Source: Rhodovulum sp. 12E13
GTDB taxonomy: Bacteria > Pseudomonadota > Alphaproteobacteria > Rhodobacterales > Rhodobacteraceae
Reading direction: 5' to 3'
DNA length: 64,000 nucleotides
NCBI RefSeq assembly: GCF_003340565.1
Contig: NZ_QPLK01000015.1
Location: forward strand, 1-64,000
A program made the position numbers and the translations under genes. The notes beneath the pieces are model-generated. The model worked only from the letters and a program-made list of their open reading frames with translations, was not told where the DNA came from and made no database searches. Positions 36,817-45,639 of the stretch are shown in pieces (position 1 is the stretch's first letter; each line of letters starts with the position of its first letter).

Positions 36817-36893
36817 TGGTCGGGCTAGCAGGATTCGAACCTACGACCTCCCGTCCCCCAGACGGACGCGCTACCAGACTGCGCTATAGCCCG
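36817..36893 (-). tRNA. tRNA-Pro (anticodon GGG)
   Basis: A 77-nt cloverleaf: acceptor stem CGGGCTA/TAGCCCG, anticodon loop CTGGGGG (anticodon GGG with G37), T-loop GGTTCGAATCC, discriminator A, and encoded CCA. The anticodon stem contains one T-G pair at its first position. Confidence 0.96.
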
Positions 36894-36962
36894 ATGCCCG
36901 CGTCTTACCGGATTCGTGCGCGGGAGCAAGAGCGGATCGGCCCGCGGCCAGGAGGCCTACGC

Positions 36963-37820
36963 TCAGCGCCGCGGGTGGGCCGCCATGCGGGCGCGCAGGG
37001 CCTCGGCGCGGGCAAGGAGCGCGGCGAGCGCGCGGGTGTCGAGGCCGCCGTGGCGGCGCGCGACGATGGCCGCTGGCAGGGGCGCATCCGGGGGCGCATC
37101 CGAGTGCGCATCCGGGGCCGAACCGGCCGCCGCAGGTTCCGGCGTCGGCTCGGACGCGGGCTCGGGCTCGGGGTCGGGCGCGCCGGGCAGGGGCGGCAGG
37201 TCGCCAAAGAGGCCAAGCTGGCCGTCGGGCGCGCCCGGCAGGGGGGCGCGGGGGGGCATCGCGCGGTCGGGGGCCGCTGCAGGTGCCGCCTCCGCGCCGC
37301 CGCCGTCCGTCGCGGCCTCTGACCCGGCGGACGCCTCGACGTCGCGCCCTGCCTCTTCCGCCGTCTCTGCAGCCGGGGCGAGGGCCTCGCCACCGGGCTC
37401 GCTTTCGGCGGGCTCGCTCTCGACGGGCTCGGGCGACGGCGCCGTATGGACGGTCTCGGGCGAGATGTCGGGGGCGGCGCTGCCGGCCTGGGCCGCATCG
37501 ACGTGCGCCGCCTCCTCCGCGGGCGCGCCCTCCATCCCCAGGAGCGGGGGCGAGAGGGCGGCAACGGACTTCACCCCCTTCTCGCGCAACACCTTCTGCG
37601 CGCCCTTGATCGTCAGCCCGTCCTCGTGGAGCAACTGTTTCAGCCCGCCGATCAGGGCCATGTCCTGCGGGCGGTAGTAGCGGCGGCCGCCCGCGCGCTT
37701 GACCGGCTTGATCTGGGGAAACTTCGTCTCCCAGAAGCGCAGCACATGCGACGAGACGCCGAGCCAAGCGGCGACCTCGCCGATGGTGCGGAACGCATCT
37801 GGAGATTTCCTGGCGGTCAT
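36963..37820 (-). CDS. MerR-family transcriptional regulator with long low-complexity tail
   Basis: A 285-residue protein. The N-terminal MerR DNA-binding domain (about residues 10-80) has [25 protein letters not shown] and [12 protein letters not shown]. The remaining 200 residues are rich in Ala, Pro, Glu and Asp, with stretches like [13 protein letters not shown], and no sensor domain. This form, following ihfA directly (10 bp apart), is standard in Alphaproteobacteria; its target genes are unknown. The tail is encoded by GC-rich, partly repetitive DNA (three GCATCC units near 37083-37118). Confidence 0.9.
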   Translation of the reverse strand: MTARKSPDAFRTIGEVAAWLGVSSHVLRFWETKFPQIKPVKRAGGRRYYRPQDMALIGGLKQLLHEDGLTIKGAQKVLREKGVKSVAALSPPLLGMEGAPAEEAAHVDAAQAGSAAPDISPETVHTAPSPEPVESEPAESEPGGEALAPAAETAEEAGRDVEASAGSEAATDGGGAEAAPAAAPDRAMPPRAPLPGAPDGQLGLFGDLPPLPGAPDPEPEPASEPTPEPAAAGSAPDAHSDAPPDAPLPAAIVARRHGGLDTRALAALLARAEALRARMAAHPRR

Positions 37821-37830
37821 GGGCGGCGGG

Positions 37831-38139
37831 TCATGCGTTCGCCTTGTTGCCCGCGGCCACCCTCTCCTTCATCAGGTGCGAGGGCCGGAAGGTGAGCACC
37901 CGGCGGGGATGGATCGGCACCTCTTCGCCCGTCTTGGGGTTGCGACCGACGCGGGCGGCCTTCTGGCGGACGCTGAAGGTGCCGAACGAGCTGATCTTGA
38001 CCTGCTCGCCCCGCACCAGAGAGTCGGACATGTGCTGCAGCACGCTCTCGACGAGTTGTGCCGATTCGTTTCGCGAGAGGCCTACCTCGCGGAACACGGC
38101 CTCGCTCAGATCCATGCGGGTCACGGTGCGCTGGCCCAT
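37831..38139 (-). CDS. ihfA: Integration host factor alpha subunit
   Basis: DNA-bending HU/IHF protein acting as a heterodimer with IhfB. The 102 residues start [20 protein letters not shown], with the beta-arm [22 protein letters not shown] and the Pro that intercalates in [10 protein letters not shown] well-spaced promoter lies upstream, so it can be transcribed independently of fabH although it lies in the same-direction fabH-ihfA-merR run. Confidence 0.96.
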   Translation of the reverse strand: MGQRTVTRMDLSEAVFREVGLSRNESAQLVESVLQHMSDSLVRGEQVKISSFGTFSVRQKAARVGRNPKTGEEVPIHPRRVLTFRPSHLMKERVAAGNKANA

Positions 38140-38168
38140 GCCGCCCTCCCTCGTCTCGTTGATATGCG

Positions 38169-38197
38169 AGGCTAGGGGAGCGCGGGAAGTCCGTCAA
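38169..38197 (-). promoter_or_regulatory. Putative ihfA-merR promoter
   Basis: Minus-strand TTGACG, 17 bases, TAGCCT, 30 bases before the ihfA start. It matches the alphaproteobacterial vegetative pattern well. Confidence 0.65.
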
Positions 38198-38240
38198 TAT
38201 CAAGGGCTTGAGCGGTGGGATTGAGGCAGGTATCGTCTGG

Positions 38241-38269
38241 GTGACGCAATCATGCATCACTCGCGTCAC
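38241..38269. promoter_or_regulatory. Inverted repeat upstream of the ihfA promoter
   Basis: Arms GTGACGC and GCGTCAC flank a central ATGCAT; about 45 bp upstream of the -35 box. Operator-like; the binding protein is unknown. Confidence 0.4.
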
Positions 38270-38300
38270 TTCAAGATCGTCCCGCAAGGTTTTGTTGTCA

Positions 38301-38324
38301 GGTGATTTTACCGCTTAAATCACC
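38301..38324 (-). terminator. Hairpin overlapping the fabH stop
   Basis: 8-bp arms GGTGATTT and AAATCACC around an 8-base loop; the 5' arm includes the fabH TGA codon. No T-run follows (TGACAACAAAAC), so it may slow or trim the transcript rather than terminate it. Confidence 0.35.
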
Positions 38325-39291
38325 AGCGCAGCACGACCGATCCCCAGGCCAGGCCGCCGCCGATCGCTTCGGTCACGACAAGGTCGCCTTGCCGTATCCG
38401 GCCCTCGTGCTGGCCCACGGAGAGGGCAAGGGGAATCGAGGCGGCCGACGTGTTGCCGTGATCCTGCACCGTGAGGATGACCCGCTCCATCGGCAGGCCC
38501 ATCCGCTGCGCGGTGGCCTTGATGATCCGCAGGTTGGCCTGGTGCGGCACGATCCAGTCGACATCATCCTCTGTCAGGCCTGCCTTGGCGAGCGCGGAAT
38601 GAGCGGTCTCGGCGAGCTTTTCGACCGCGTGGCGGAAGACCTCGCGCCCCTGCATCTTCACCACGCCGGAACAGCCGGTCGAGACGCCGCCGTCGACGTA
38701 GAGAATGTCGCGGTGCCGCCCGTCGGAATGCAGGTCGGTGGCGAGGATGCCGCGATCGGCGGGCGTGCCGGCGCCTTCGGCGGCCTCGAGCACCAGCGCG
38801 CCCGCGCCGTCGCCGAAGAGCACGCAGGTGCCGCGATCTGTCATGTCGAGGATGCGCGAAAACGTCTCGGCGCCGATCACCATGACCCGCTGCGCCTGAC
38901 CCGAGGCGATCAGCGCCTGCGCGTTGGCCAGCGCGTAGATGAAGCCGGCGCAGACGGCCTGCACATCGAAGGCGAAGCCGGTGCCCATGCCGATCTTGTC
39001 CTGCACCATCGTGGCGACGGAGGGAAAGGTCAGGTCGGGCGTGGAGGTGGCGACGATCAGCGCATCGAGATCGCCGGCCGTCAGCCCGGCATCTGACAGC
39101 GCGGTGCGGGCGGCATGGGCGGCGAGGTCCGACGTGGTCTCGCCCTCGGCGGCGAAGTGCCGCCGCTCGATGCCCGAGCGCGAGCGAATCCAGTCGTCGG
39201 TCGTGTCGAGGGTGGCCTCGAACTCGGCGTTTTCCACCACCCGCTCGGGCAGGTAGTGGCCGACGCCCCGCACCACCGCTCTGATCGTCAT
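38320..39291 (-). CDS. fabH: 3-oxoacyl-ACP synthase III
   Basis: Starts fatty acid synthesis by condensing acetyl-CoA with malonyl-ACP. The 323-residue thiolase-fold enzyme has the catalytic Cys near residue 114 (QAVCAGFIYAL), His in IVPHQANLRI and Asn in DHGNTSAAS. The start MTIRAVVRGVGHYLPE is family-typical. It follows plsX by 67 bp on the same strand in the DUF177-rpmF-plsX-fabH run. Confidence 0.97.
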   Translation of the reverse strand: MTIRAVVRGVGHYLPERVVENAEFEATLDTTDDWIRSRSGIERRHFAAEGETTSDLAAHAARTALSDAGLTAGDLDALIVATSTPDLTFPSVATMVQDKIGMGTGFAFDVQAVCAGFIYALANAQALIASGQAQRVMVIGAETFSRILDMTDRGTCVLFGDGAGALVLEAAEGAGTPADRGILATDLHSDGRHRDILYVDGGVSTGCSGVVKMQGREVFRHAVEKLAETAHSALAKAGLTEDDVDWIVPHQANLRIIKATAQRMGLPMERVILTVQDHGNTSAASIPLALSVGQHEGRIRQGDLVVTEAIGGGLAWGSVVLRW

Positions 39292-39358
39292 CTCTGCTCT
39301 GCCTGCTTCGTCATCGTTGCGCCCCTTCTGGCATCCGCCGGGGCAGAGGGAAAGGGCC

Positions 39359-40516
39359 TCACCCGCTCGCGCGAGAGCCCTGCGCCGCCCCCGTTGCAGC
39401 GCCCGTTGCAGCGCCCGGCGCGCCCGCCTCCGCCTCGCGCCGGATCTCCATCGCATCGGCGAGACGCGCGGCGAGACGGTCGGAAAAGCCCGCCTGGGCG
39501 AGCTGGAAGGCGAGCTTGATCGCGGCCGAGACGCCGGTCGCGTCGGCCGAGCCGTGGCTCTTGACGATGGTGCCGTTGAGCCCGAGGAACACGCCGCCGT
39601 TCACCCGCCGCGGGTCGATCCGCTTGGACAGGCGCCGCAGCGAGGTGTAGGCGAGCAGCCCCGCGATGCGCGACAGCGGCGTCTGCTTGAACGCCTCCTT
39701 GAGAAAGTCGCGGATGAGCGAGGCAGTGCCCTCGGCCGTCTTGAGCGCGACGTTGCCGGTGAATCCGTCGGTCACGATCACGTCGACCTCGCCCGATGGA
39801 ATGTCGCCGCCCTCGACGAAGCCCACGAACTCGAACTCGGCCCCCGGCGCCGCCTCGGCCATCAGGTAATGCGCGGCCTTCAGCTCTGCCCGCCCCTTGT
39901 GCTCCTCGGTGCCGAGGTTGAGGATGCCGACGCGCGGTCGCTTCAGCCCCAGCCCGTTGCGGGCGTAGGACGTGCCCATCAGCGCGTATTGCAGCAGGTC
40001 CTCGGCATCGGCGCGGATATCGGCGCCCACGTCGAGCATGACGGCGAAGCCGGTGTCGGAGCGGCTCGGCCAGAGGCAGGCGATGGCGGGGCGGTTGACG
40101 CCCTCGAGCTTCTTGAGCCGCACCATGCCGAGCAGCATCAGCGCGCCGGTGTTGCCGCAGGAGACGGCGACGGTCGCCTCGCCGTCGCGCACGCTCTCGA
40201 TGGCCGACCACATCGACGAGCCCTGGCCGTGCCGCATCACGCTCGACGGCTTCTCGCCCATCGTCACCACGTCGTCGGCGTGGCGGATCACGCAGCGGTC
40301 GGTCAGCTTGCGCTTGTCGATGAGCGGCGCGAGCTCGCCCTCGCGGCCATGCACGATGAACCCGATGTCGGGGTTCTTCTTTGCCGACAGAGCAAGGCCC
40401 GCCACGACCACCGCCGGCCCCTGGTCGCCCCCCATCGCATCGACGCTGATCACCGTCTTGCCGGCGAGCGCGGCGGGCGCGGAGAGTCTGGTCTCGGACG
40501 GGGGCGACGTGTCCAT
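39359..40516 (-). CDS. plsX: Phosphate acyltransferase PlsX
   Basis: Makes acyl-phosphate from acyl-ACP for PlsY in phospholipid synthesis. 385 residues with ISVDAMGGDQGP at the start, VSCGNTGALM, GFTGNVALKTAEG and GLNGTIVKSHGSAD. The C-terminal 30 residues are Ala/Gly-rich and not conserved, coming from a directly repeated GCGCCCGTTGCA-type sequence. It lies 25 bp after rpmF. Confidence 0.96.
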   Translation of the reverse strand: MDTSPPSETRLSAPAALAGKTVISVDAMGGDQGPAVVVAGLALSAKKNPDIGFIVHGREGELAPLIDKRKLTDRCVIRHADDVVTMGEKPSSVMRHGQGSSMWSAIESVRDGEATVAVSCGNTGALMLLGMVRLKKLEGVNRPAIACLWPSRSDTGFAVMLDVGADIRADAEDLLQYALMGTSYARNGLGLKRPRVGILNLGTEEHKGRAELKAAHYLMAEAAPGAEFEFVGFVEGGDIPSGEVDVIVTDGFTGNVALKTAEGTASLIRDFLKEAFKQTPLSRIAGLLAYTSLRRLSKRIDPRRVNGGVFLGLNGTIVKSHGSADATGVSAAIKLAFQLAQAGFSDRLAARLADAMEIRREAEAGAPGAATGAATGAAQGSRASG

Positions 40517-40541
40517 CAGGGGGTGGCGAAGGGAGGGGGCC

Positions 40542-40748
40542 TCAGGCCGCGTCTTCGTCGAGGTCGATCTCGTCGACCATCGCCACCACTTCCCGATCGG
40601 CATAGTGGCCGCAGGCGGGGCAGACATGGTGCGGGCGTTTCAGCTCGCCGCAATTCGAGCATTCCGCCGGGTTGTCGGCGGTGAGCGAATCGTGCGCCCG
40701 GCGCATGTTGCGGCGGGACTTGGTGACCTTGTTCTGGGGGACAGCCAT
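40542..40748 (-). CDS. rpmF: 50S ribosomal protein L32
   Basis: Ribosomal protein of 68 residues: [20 protein letters not shown], then a Cys4 zinc site C-x2-C (CSNCG) and C-x2-C (CPACG). The zinc ribbon is intact, so this is the C+ form. It precedes plsX and fabH, the widespread bacterial arrangement, and has its own promoter. Confidence 0.97.
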   Translation of the reverse strand: MAVPQNKVTKSRRNMRRAHDSLTADNPAECSNCGELKRPHHVCPACGHYADREVVAMVDEIDLDEDAA

Positions 40749-40811
40749 GGTGCAACCTCGTATGGGGTGAGCCGCCGGCCGGGCCGGGGCGCGATTTCCG
40801 CGATGCGGCGC

Positions 40812-40840
40812 CACATACGCCGCCTGTTCTGGCCGTTCAA
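40812..40840 (-). promoter_or_regulatory. Putative rpmF-plsX-fabH promoter
   Basis: Minus-strand TTGAAC, 17 bases, TATGTG, about 64 bases before the rpmF start. Confidence 0.6.
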
Positions 40841-40910
40841 GCGCTGTCGGGAACAGGTCGGGCAAAATACGCCGATCGCACGACAGCGCAACCGCAAAGG
40901 CGCAAATATC

Positions 40911-41462
40911 TCAGCCGTCGAGCCTTTTTTTCAGCTCGGCCAGCGCGGCGAAGGGGCGCTCGGCCGGGTCGGCCTCGATGGGCGCGGCGCCGGGGGGGCG
41001 GGCCTCGATCTCGCCCAGCTCAACCCCCGGCGCGCGGGGAAAGGCGGGCAGGGCCAGCGCCAGCGCCTCCTCGAGCACGCGCATGAGGTCGACGCTGTCG
41101 GGCAGCGCCTCGGCGTCGTCATCGGCGGGCATCTCGGCCTCGGCCTCGTCGGGCTCGACCCGGTCGGCCAGGTAGCGGCGCGTCACGTCCTCCTCGATGC
41201 GCGTCGTGACCGGCTCCAGCGTCACCCCGCAAGGCTGCACGATGGTGGCGCCGAGATGCGCATCGAGGCGCCAGTCCTCGCGGCCCATGGGAGCAAGCTG
41301 CCCCGACAGGCGCACCTTGCGCAGGCCGTCGAGGCCGAGGCGCTCGCGCAGGGCCTCGAGCGCCGCGGCGTCGGGCACGATGTCGAACCCGGTCGGCTCG
41401 CGCGCGGGCAGGGCGCCGAGGCGCAGGCGGGTCGGGGTGCGTTTGCGGCCTTGTGACGTCAT
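40911..41462 (-). CDS. DUF177 (YceD) family protein
   Basis: A 183-residue member of the DUF177 family, found before rpmF in most bacteria and implicated in 23S rRNA maturation or accumulation. The conserved motif VQPCGVTLEPV (C-x-R/L-C-L-like region reduced to one Cys) sits near residue 77, followed by an acidic stretch EPDEAEAEMPADDDAEALPD. It is separated from rpmF by about 160 bp containing the rpmF promoter. It is divergent from bamE. Confidence 0.9.
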   Translation of the reverse strand: MTSQGRKRTPTRLRLGALPAREPTGFDIVPDAAALEALRERLGLDGLRKVRLSGQLAPMGREDWRLDAHLGATIVQPCGVTLEPVTTRIEEDVTRRYLADRVEPDEAEAEMPADDDAEALPDSVDLMRVLEEALALALPAFPRAPGVELGEIEARPPGAAPIEADPAERPFAALAELKKRLDG

Positions 41463-41498
41463 GATGCGATGCGTTCTGCCGGTCTCCGGGGCGGTCGC

Positions 41499-41526
41499 TT
41501 GCGGTGGACCATGCCATTGATATAAC
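41499..41526 (+). promoter_or_regulatory. Putative bamE promoter
   Basis: TTGCGG, 16 bases, TATAAC. Transcription would start near 41533, which rules out a GTG at 41504 as the bamE start. Confidence 0.6.
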
Positions 41527-41590
41527 CGCGGGGGCAATCGTTGCCGCCGCGGTCCGTTCCGTGACTGGCGGCCAAGGTGCGGGGCAGGGC

Positions 41591-42097
41591 ATGGTGCGTG
41601 AACGGGTCCTCGGGGCCGGGGAGAGCAGGGCGAAGGCACGGCAGGGCCGCCGGGCCTCTGGCCCGCTTGCGGTCGCGGTGGCCGCCTCGCTGGCCCTTGC
41701 CGCGTGCAGCCCGATCGTGCGCAACCATGGCTACGTCCCCCCCGACGAGGAGCTGGCCGAGATCGCCGTCGGTCTCGACACGCGCGAGACGGTCGAGGAG
41801 ACGCTCGGCTCGCCGGGCGCCTCGGGTGTCATCGACGAGAGCGGCTTCTACTACGTGTCGCAGCGCATGCAGCAGCGCGGCTACCGCGAGCCCGAGGTGA
41901 TCGACCGCGAGATCGTGGCGATCTCGTTCGACGCGCAGGGCGTCGTGACCAATGTCGAGCGCTTCGGCCTGGAAGACGGCAACGTCGTCGCTCTGTCGCG
42001 CCGCGTGACCGACAGCAACGTGCAGGGCATCGGCTTCCTGCGCCAGCTTCTCGGCAATCTCGGCCGGATCAACCTCGACAACCTCGGCGGCGGCTGA
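41591..42097 (+). CDS. bamE: Outer membrane assembly lipoprotein BamE (SmpA/OmlA)
   Basis: Small lipoprotein of the Bam outer-membrane protein insertion complex. It has 168 residues: a basic N-terminus, hydrophobic stretch and lipobox LAAC (Cys near residue 38), then the SmpA/OmlA domain with L.DTRETVEETLGSPGASG, FYYVSQR and VVTNVERF. The ATG is preceded by GGGGCAGGGC and fits with the promoter at 41499-41526. Confidence 0.92.
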   Translation: MVRERVLGAGESRAKARQGRRASGPLAVAVAASLALAACSPIVRNHGYVPPDEELAEIAVGLDTRETVEETLGSPGASGVIDESGFYYVSQRMQQRGYREPEVIDREIVAISFDAQGVVTNVERFGLEDGNVVALSRRVTDSNVQGIGFLRQLLGNLGRINLDNLGGG

Positions 42098-42120
42098 GGC
42101 CGGCCGCGCGGGCGGGTGAC

Positions 42121-42570
42121 TCACGCGCCTCCGGTCTCGGGCTCGAAGCGCAGCGCCACGCCGTTGATGCAGTAGCGCAGGCCCGTGGGGGCCGGCCCGT
42201 CGGGAAAGACATGGCCGAGATGGCCGTCGCAGCGGTCGCAATGCACCTCCGTGCGTCGCATGAACCACGACGTGTCCTCGCTCTCGCCCACCGGCGCGTC
42301 TTCGCGCGGGGCATAGAAGCTGGGCCAGCCCGTGCCGCTCTCGAACTTGGTCGCCTGGTCGAAGAGCGGCGCGCCGCAGCCCGCGCAGAGGAATGTGCCC
42401 GGCTCCTTGGGAAAGTCGTCATGCGTGCCGGCGCGCTCCGTCCCATGGCGGCGCATCACCTTGAAGCCCAGGTCTCCCAGTTGCGCGCGCCACTCGGCGT
42501 CGCTCTTGACGACCTTGCCGCCGTCCGTGCGGCCCGTCCTCTCCGTCGCGGCGGAACCCGTGTCGGCCAT
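42121..42570 (-). CDS. msrB: Peptide-methionine (R)-S-oxide reductase
   Basis: Repairs oxidised methionine (R-epimer). The 149-residue protein holds the zinc cysteines CAGCG and CDRCDGHLGHVF, the substrate-binding FESGTGWPSF and the catalytic Cys in GLRYCINGVALRF. No signal peptide is present, so it is cytoplasmic. Convergent with bamE, 23 bp apart. Confidence 0.96.
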   Translation of the reverse strand: MADTGSAATERTGRTDGGKVVKSDAEWRAQLGDLGFKVMRRHGTERAGTHDDFPKEPGTFLCAGCGAPLFDQATKFESGTGWPSFYAPREDAPVGESEDTSWFMRRTEVHCDRCDGHLGHVFPDGPAPTGLRYCINGVALRFEPETGGA

Positions 42571-42713
42571 TCGCCCTTCTCCCCTCAGTCATGCGCCCGT
42601 CACGGAGCGCGTCGCATCTTGCCGGGCGCCCTGTGCCCGCCTATCGACAGGTAGGCCGGGCGCGGCTCTCCGCCAAGGGCGGTCCGGCTGCAAGGATGAG
42701 GAGAGCGCCGCCC

Positions 42714-43448
42714 ATGCCCGACCTCCGCCGCGGCCGCTACGCTGCCCGGTTCGCCGCGACCGCGGCCGACCGCGAGCGCTCTCTCGCGCTGCGTGCCCGC
42801 TGCTTCCGCGAGGGGGGCGACGACCGCGACGCCTTCGACGACGCCTGCCGCCACATGCTGGTGGAAGAGCCGGAAACGAAGCGGCTGGCCTGCACCTTCC
42901 GCCTGCTGCCGCTGTGCGGCGGGGGCGAGATCGGGCGCTCCTACTCGGCGCAGCACTACGACCTCGCGGCGCTCGAGGGCTTCGCGGGGCCGATGGTCGA
43001 GATGGGGCGGTTCTGCATCGACCCCGACCTGCACGACGCCGACATCCTGCGCGTGGCCTGGGGCGCGATGACCCGGTATGTCGACGAGACGGGCACGAAG
43101 ATGCTCTTCGGCTGCTCGAGCTTCGCCGGCACGGAGACGGCGCGCTACCTCGACGCCTTCGCCATGCTGCGCGACCGCCACCTCGCGCCCTCGCGTTGGC
43201 TGCCGCGGGTAAAGGCGCGCGACGTCTTCCGCTTCGCGCGTACCCGCGCCGCCCCGCCCGACCCGGATGCACGGCGCGCGCTCAGGGGAATGCCGCCGTT
43301 GTTGCGCACCTACCTCGCCATGGGCGGCTGGGTGTCGGACCACGCGGTGGTCGACCGCGACCTCGACACGCTGCACGTCTTCACCGGGCTTGAGATCGCG
43401 GCGATCCCGCCCGCCCGCGCCCGCGCCCTGCGCGCCGTGGCCGGCTGA
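42714..43448 (+). CDS. olsB: GNAT-type N-acyltransferase, OlsB-like
   Basis: A 244-residue acyltransferase resembling ornithine N-alpha-acyltransferase, which makes lyso-ornithine lipid from ornithine and 3-hydroxyacyl-ACP. Matching blocks are ARCFREGG, EMGRFCIDPDLHDADILRVAW and LFGCSSFAGTET. The partner gene olsA, often adjacent, is not in the window, so this assignment is from sequence only; a hemolysin-like GNAT annotation is the alternative. The start has a GAGGAG site 10 bases upstream; another ATG lies six codons earlier. Confidence 0.75.
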   Translation: MPDLRRGRYAARFAATAADRERSLALRARCFREGGDDRDAFDDACRHMLVEEPETKRLACTFRLLPLCGGGEIGRSYSAQHYDLAALEGFAGPMVEMGRFCIDPDLHDADILRVAWGAMTRYVDETGTKMLFGCSSFAGTETARYLDAFAMLRDRHLAPSRWLPRVKARDVFRFARTRAAPPDPDARRALRGMPPLLRTYLAMGGWVSDHAVVDRDLDTLHVFTGLEIAAIPPARARALRAVAG

Positions 43449-43457
43449 GCCGCGTGC

Positions 43458-44975
43458 TCACGCGGCGCGGCGTCTCGCGGCGCGGCGGCGGCGCAGAAGC
43501 TGGATCGCCGGCAGGAAGATCAGGATCAGCGCGATCACCGTGATCGGCCCCGCGATCGGGCGGGTGAAGAAGATCGACGGGTCGCCCGACGACAGCAGCA
43601 GAGACTGGCGCAGCGTCGGCTCGGCGATGGGGCCGAGCACGATCGCCAGGACCGCCGGCGCCAGCGGGTAGTCGAACCTGCGCAGGAAGAAGGCGCCCAG
43701 GCCGAAGATCACCATCAGCCAGACATCGTGCATGTCCCGCGTCGCCGCATATCCGCCGGCGATCGACAGCACGAAGATCATCGGCGCGAGGATGGTGAAG
43801 GGCATCCGCAGCATCCAGACGAAGAGCGGGATGAAGGCGAGGTTGATGATCACGGCGGCGAGGTTGGAGATGTAGAACGAGCCGATCAGGCCCCATACGA
43901 ACTCGGTTTCGTCGACGAACAGGCGCGGCCCCGGCACCAGCCCCCAGATCACCATGCCGCCGAGCAGGATGGCGGTCGTGGGCGAGCCGGGGATGCCGAG
44001 CGTGAGCATCGGCAGCATCGAGCCCGTCGAGGCCGAGTTGTTGGCGGCCTCGGGCGCCGCGACGCCGTCGGGGTTGCCCTTGCCGAACTTCTCGGGCGTG
44101 CGCGACACCATCTTGGCCACCCCGTAGGACATCAGCGAGCCCGGGGTCGCCCCCGCCGCCGGCAGGACCCCCACGAAGAAGCCCAGAACAGAGCCGATCC
44201 ACGTGCCCTTCCAGCCGCGGCGCACCGCCTCTTTCGTGTCGTCGACCATGCCGCGGGCCGTCATCCGCGGCGTCGTGGTGGTCACCTCGCCGCGCGATTG
44301 TTCGATCGTCCACAGCATCTCGCCGATGCCGTAGACTCCGATCGCCAGCACCAGGAAGCCGATCCCCTGCAGGAAGCCCTGCATCTCGAACAGGATCAGC
44401 CGGGGCTCGCCCGAGATCGTGTCGAAGCCCACCGAGGCGAGCACCAGGCCGAGGCAGATCGAGACGATGGTCTTGGGGATATCGTCGCCGCCGAGCCCGA
44501 CGAAGGTGGCGAAGGCCAGCAGCATCAGCGCGAAGATCTCGGGCGGCCCGAACGACAGCGCGACCGAGGCGAGCGCAGGGGCGAACAGCGTGAAGAAGAC
44601 GTTCGCCACCGTGCCGCCGATGAACGAGGCGAGGGCGGCGGTGACGAGCGCGAGGCTCGCCTTGCCCTGCATGGCAAGCGGGCGGCCGTCGAAGGTGGTG
44701 GCCACTGCCGTCGAGGCGCCGGGGATGCCGAGCGTCACCGACGAGATCGCGCCGCCATACATCGCCCCGTAATAGATCGCGGCGAGAAAGATGATGGCCG
44801 AGCCGGGCGGCACGAGGAAGGTGATGGGCAGCAGGATCGCCACGCCGTTGACCGAGCCGAGCCCCGGCATGGCGCCGATGAACAGCCCGACCGTGACGCC
44901 GATGAGGATGAGCGAGAGGTTGAGCGGCTGCAGCGCCAGCAGCATCCCGTCGCCGAGAAGCGCGAGTATTTCCAT
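43458..44975 (-). CDS. tctA: Tripartite tricarboxylate transporter, large permease TctA
   Basis: Large membrane subunit of a TTT-family importer. It has 505 residues with about 12 transmembrane segments and the two family repeats GAMPGLGSVNGVAILLP and GVLPAAGATPGSLMSYG, plus YGAMYGGAISSVTLGIPG. It works with TctB (42 bp upstream) and the periplasmic TctC. The C-terminus ends in a basic Arg-rich tail. Confidence 0.96.
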   Translation of the reverse strand: MEILALLGDGMLLALQPLNLSLILIGVTVGLFIGAMPGLGSVNGVAILLPITFLVPPGSAIIFLAAIYYGAMYGGAISSVTLGIPGASTAVATTFDGRPLAMQGKASLALVTAALASFIGGTVANVFFTLFAPALASVALSFGPPEIFALMLLAFATFVGLGGDDIPKTIVSICLGLVLASVGFDTISGEPRLILFEMQGFLQGIGFLVLAIGVYGIGEMLWTIEQSRGEVTTTTPRMTARGMVDDTKEAVRRGWKGTWIGSVLGFFVGVLPAAGATPGSLMSYGVAKMVSRTPEKFGKGNPDGVAAPEAANNSASTGSMLPMLTLGIPGSPTTAILLGGMVIWGLVPGPRLFVDETEFVWGLIGSFYISNLAAVIINLAFIPLFVWMLRMPFTILAPMIFVLSIAGGYAATRDMHDVWLMVIFGLGAFFLRRFDYPLAPAVLAIVLGPIAEPTLRQSLLLSSGDPSIFFTRPIAGPITVIALILIFLPAIQLLRRRRAARRRAA

Positions 44976-45017
44976 GTCTGCCCGATATTCCCTGGAGCCG
45001 GCGGCGTGGCCCGCCGC

Positions 45018-45521
45018 TCAGTAGATGATGTCGTAGAGCACGTCGAAGACCGGATCGGTGAAGGACATGCCCGACGGCATGGTGATCCGCATCGCGCCCT
45101 CGAAGAAGAAGAAGAAGGCCAGCGGCACGATCAGCGCCATGGGCAGCGTGAGCGCCCAGGAGTGGCGGCCGAGGAAGCGCATGTAATAGAGCAGGAACAC
45201 CGCGATCGCCCCGTACATCGACACGACGTTGATCAGCCCCACGAACACGACGATCCCGCCGCCCACCAGCGCCAGCGTCCGCCAGCCGTAGGCGTCGAGG
45301 AGGGGCTCGTCGGATTGCGAGGGCGGCGAGGTGCCCCGCCACCAGTTGAGCGCGATCATCCCGCAGGCCAGCAGCATCACCGCCGACAGCCAGAACGGCC
45401 AGAAGCCGCCACCCGGGCCCTGGCCCGCGATGTAGCCCACCGGCAGTTCTGCCGACTTCCACATCAGGTAGAGAGAGAACAGGCCGAGCAGGCCCGCCGT
45501 CACGATTTCTCCGGTGCGCAT
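45018..45521 (-). CDS. tctB: Tripartite tricarboxylate transporter, small permease TctB
   Basis: A 167-residue protein with four hydrophobic segments (about residues 6-22, 41-58, 76-110 and 118-140), the usual TctB arrangement; sequence in this family is poorly conserved, and the call rests mainly on its place between tctC and tctA. A PSGMSFTDPVFDVLYD tail is recognisable. Co-transcribed with tctA. Confidence 0.9.
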   Translation of the reverse strand: MRTGEIVTAGLLGLFSLYLMWKSAELPVGYIAGQGPGGGFWPFWLSAVMLLACGMIALNWWRGTSPPSQSDEPLLDAYGWRTLALVGGGIVVFVGLINVVSMYGAIAVFLLYYMRFLGRHSWALTLPMALIVPLAFFFFFEGAMRITMPSGMSFTDPVFDVLYDIIY

Positions 45522-45588
45522 TCCGGCCCTGCTCCGTCGTCGACGTCTTCGTGGTCAGCCTGCTGGCGGCGGCCAGCGGTCGCGGTCG

Positions 45589-45626
45589 CCCGCCCGTGCC
45601 GCCACGCGTGGGCCGGCACGGGCGGG
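45589..45626 (-). other. Very stable hairpin between tctC and tctB
   Basis: Perfect 12-bp arms (CCCGCCCGTGCC with GGCACGGGCGGG) enclose a loop containing an extra CCACGCGTGG palindrome. Without a T-run it is unlikely to terminate fully; hairpins at this place often protect the solute-binding protein mRNA. Confidence 0.65.
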
Positions 45627-45639
45627 GACGTGTCGGCGG

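Noticed and set aside
41504-41590. GTG at 41504 as the bamE start
   Set aside because: It lies within the -35/-10 region of a good promoter; the ATG at 41591 has a ribosome site and a normal-length lipoprotein signal.
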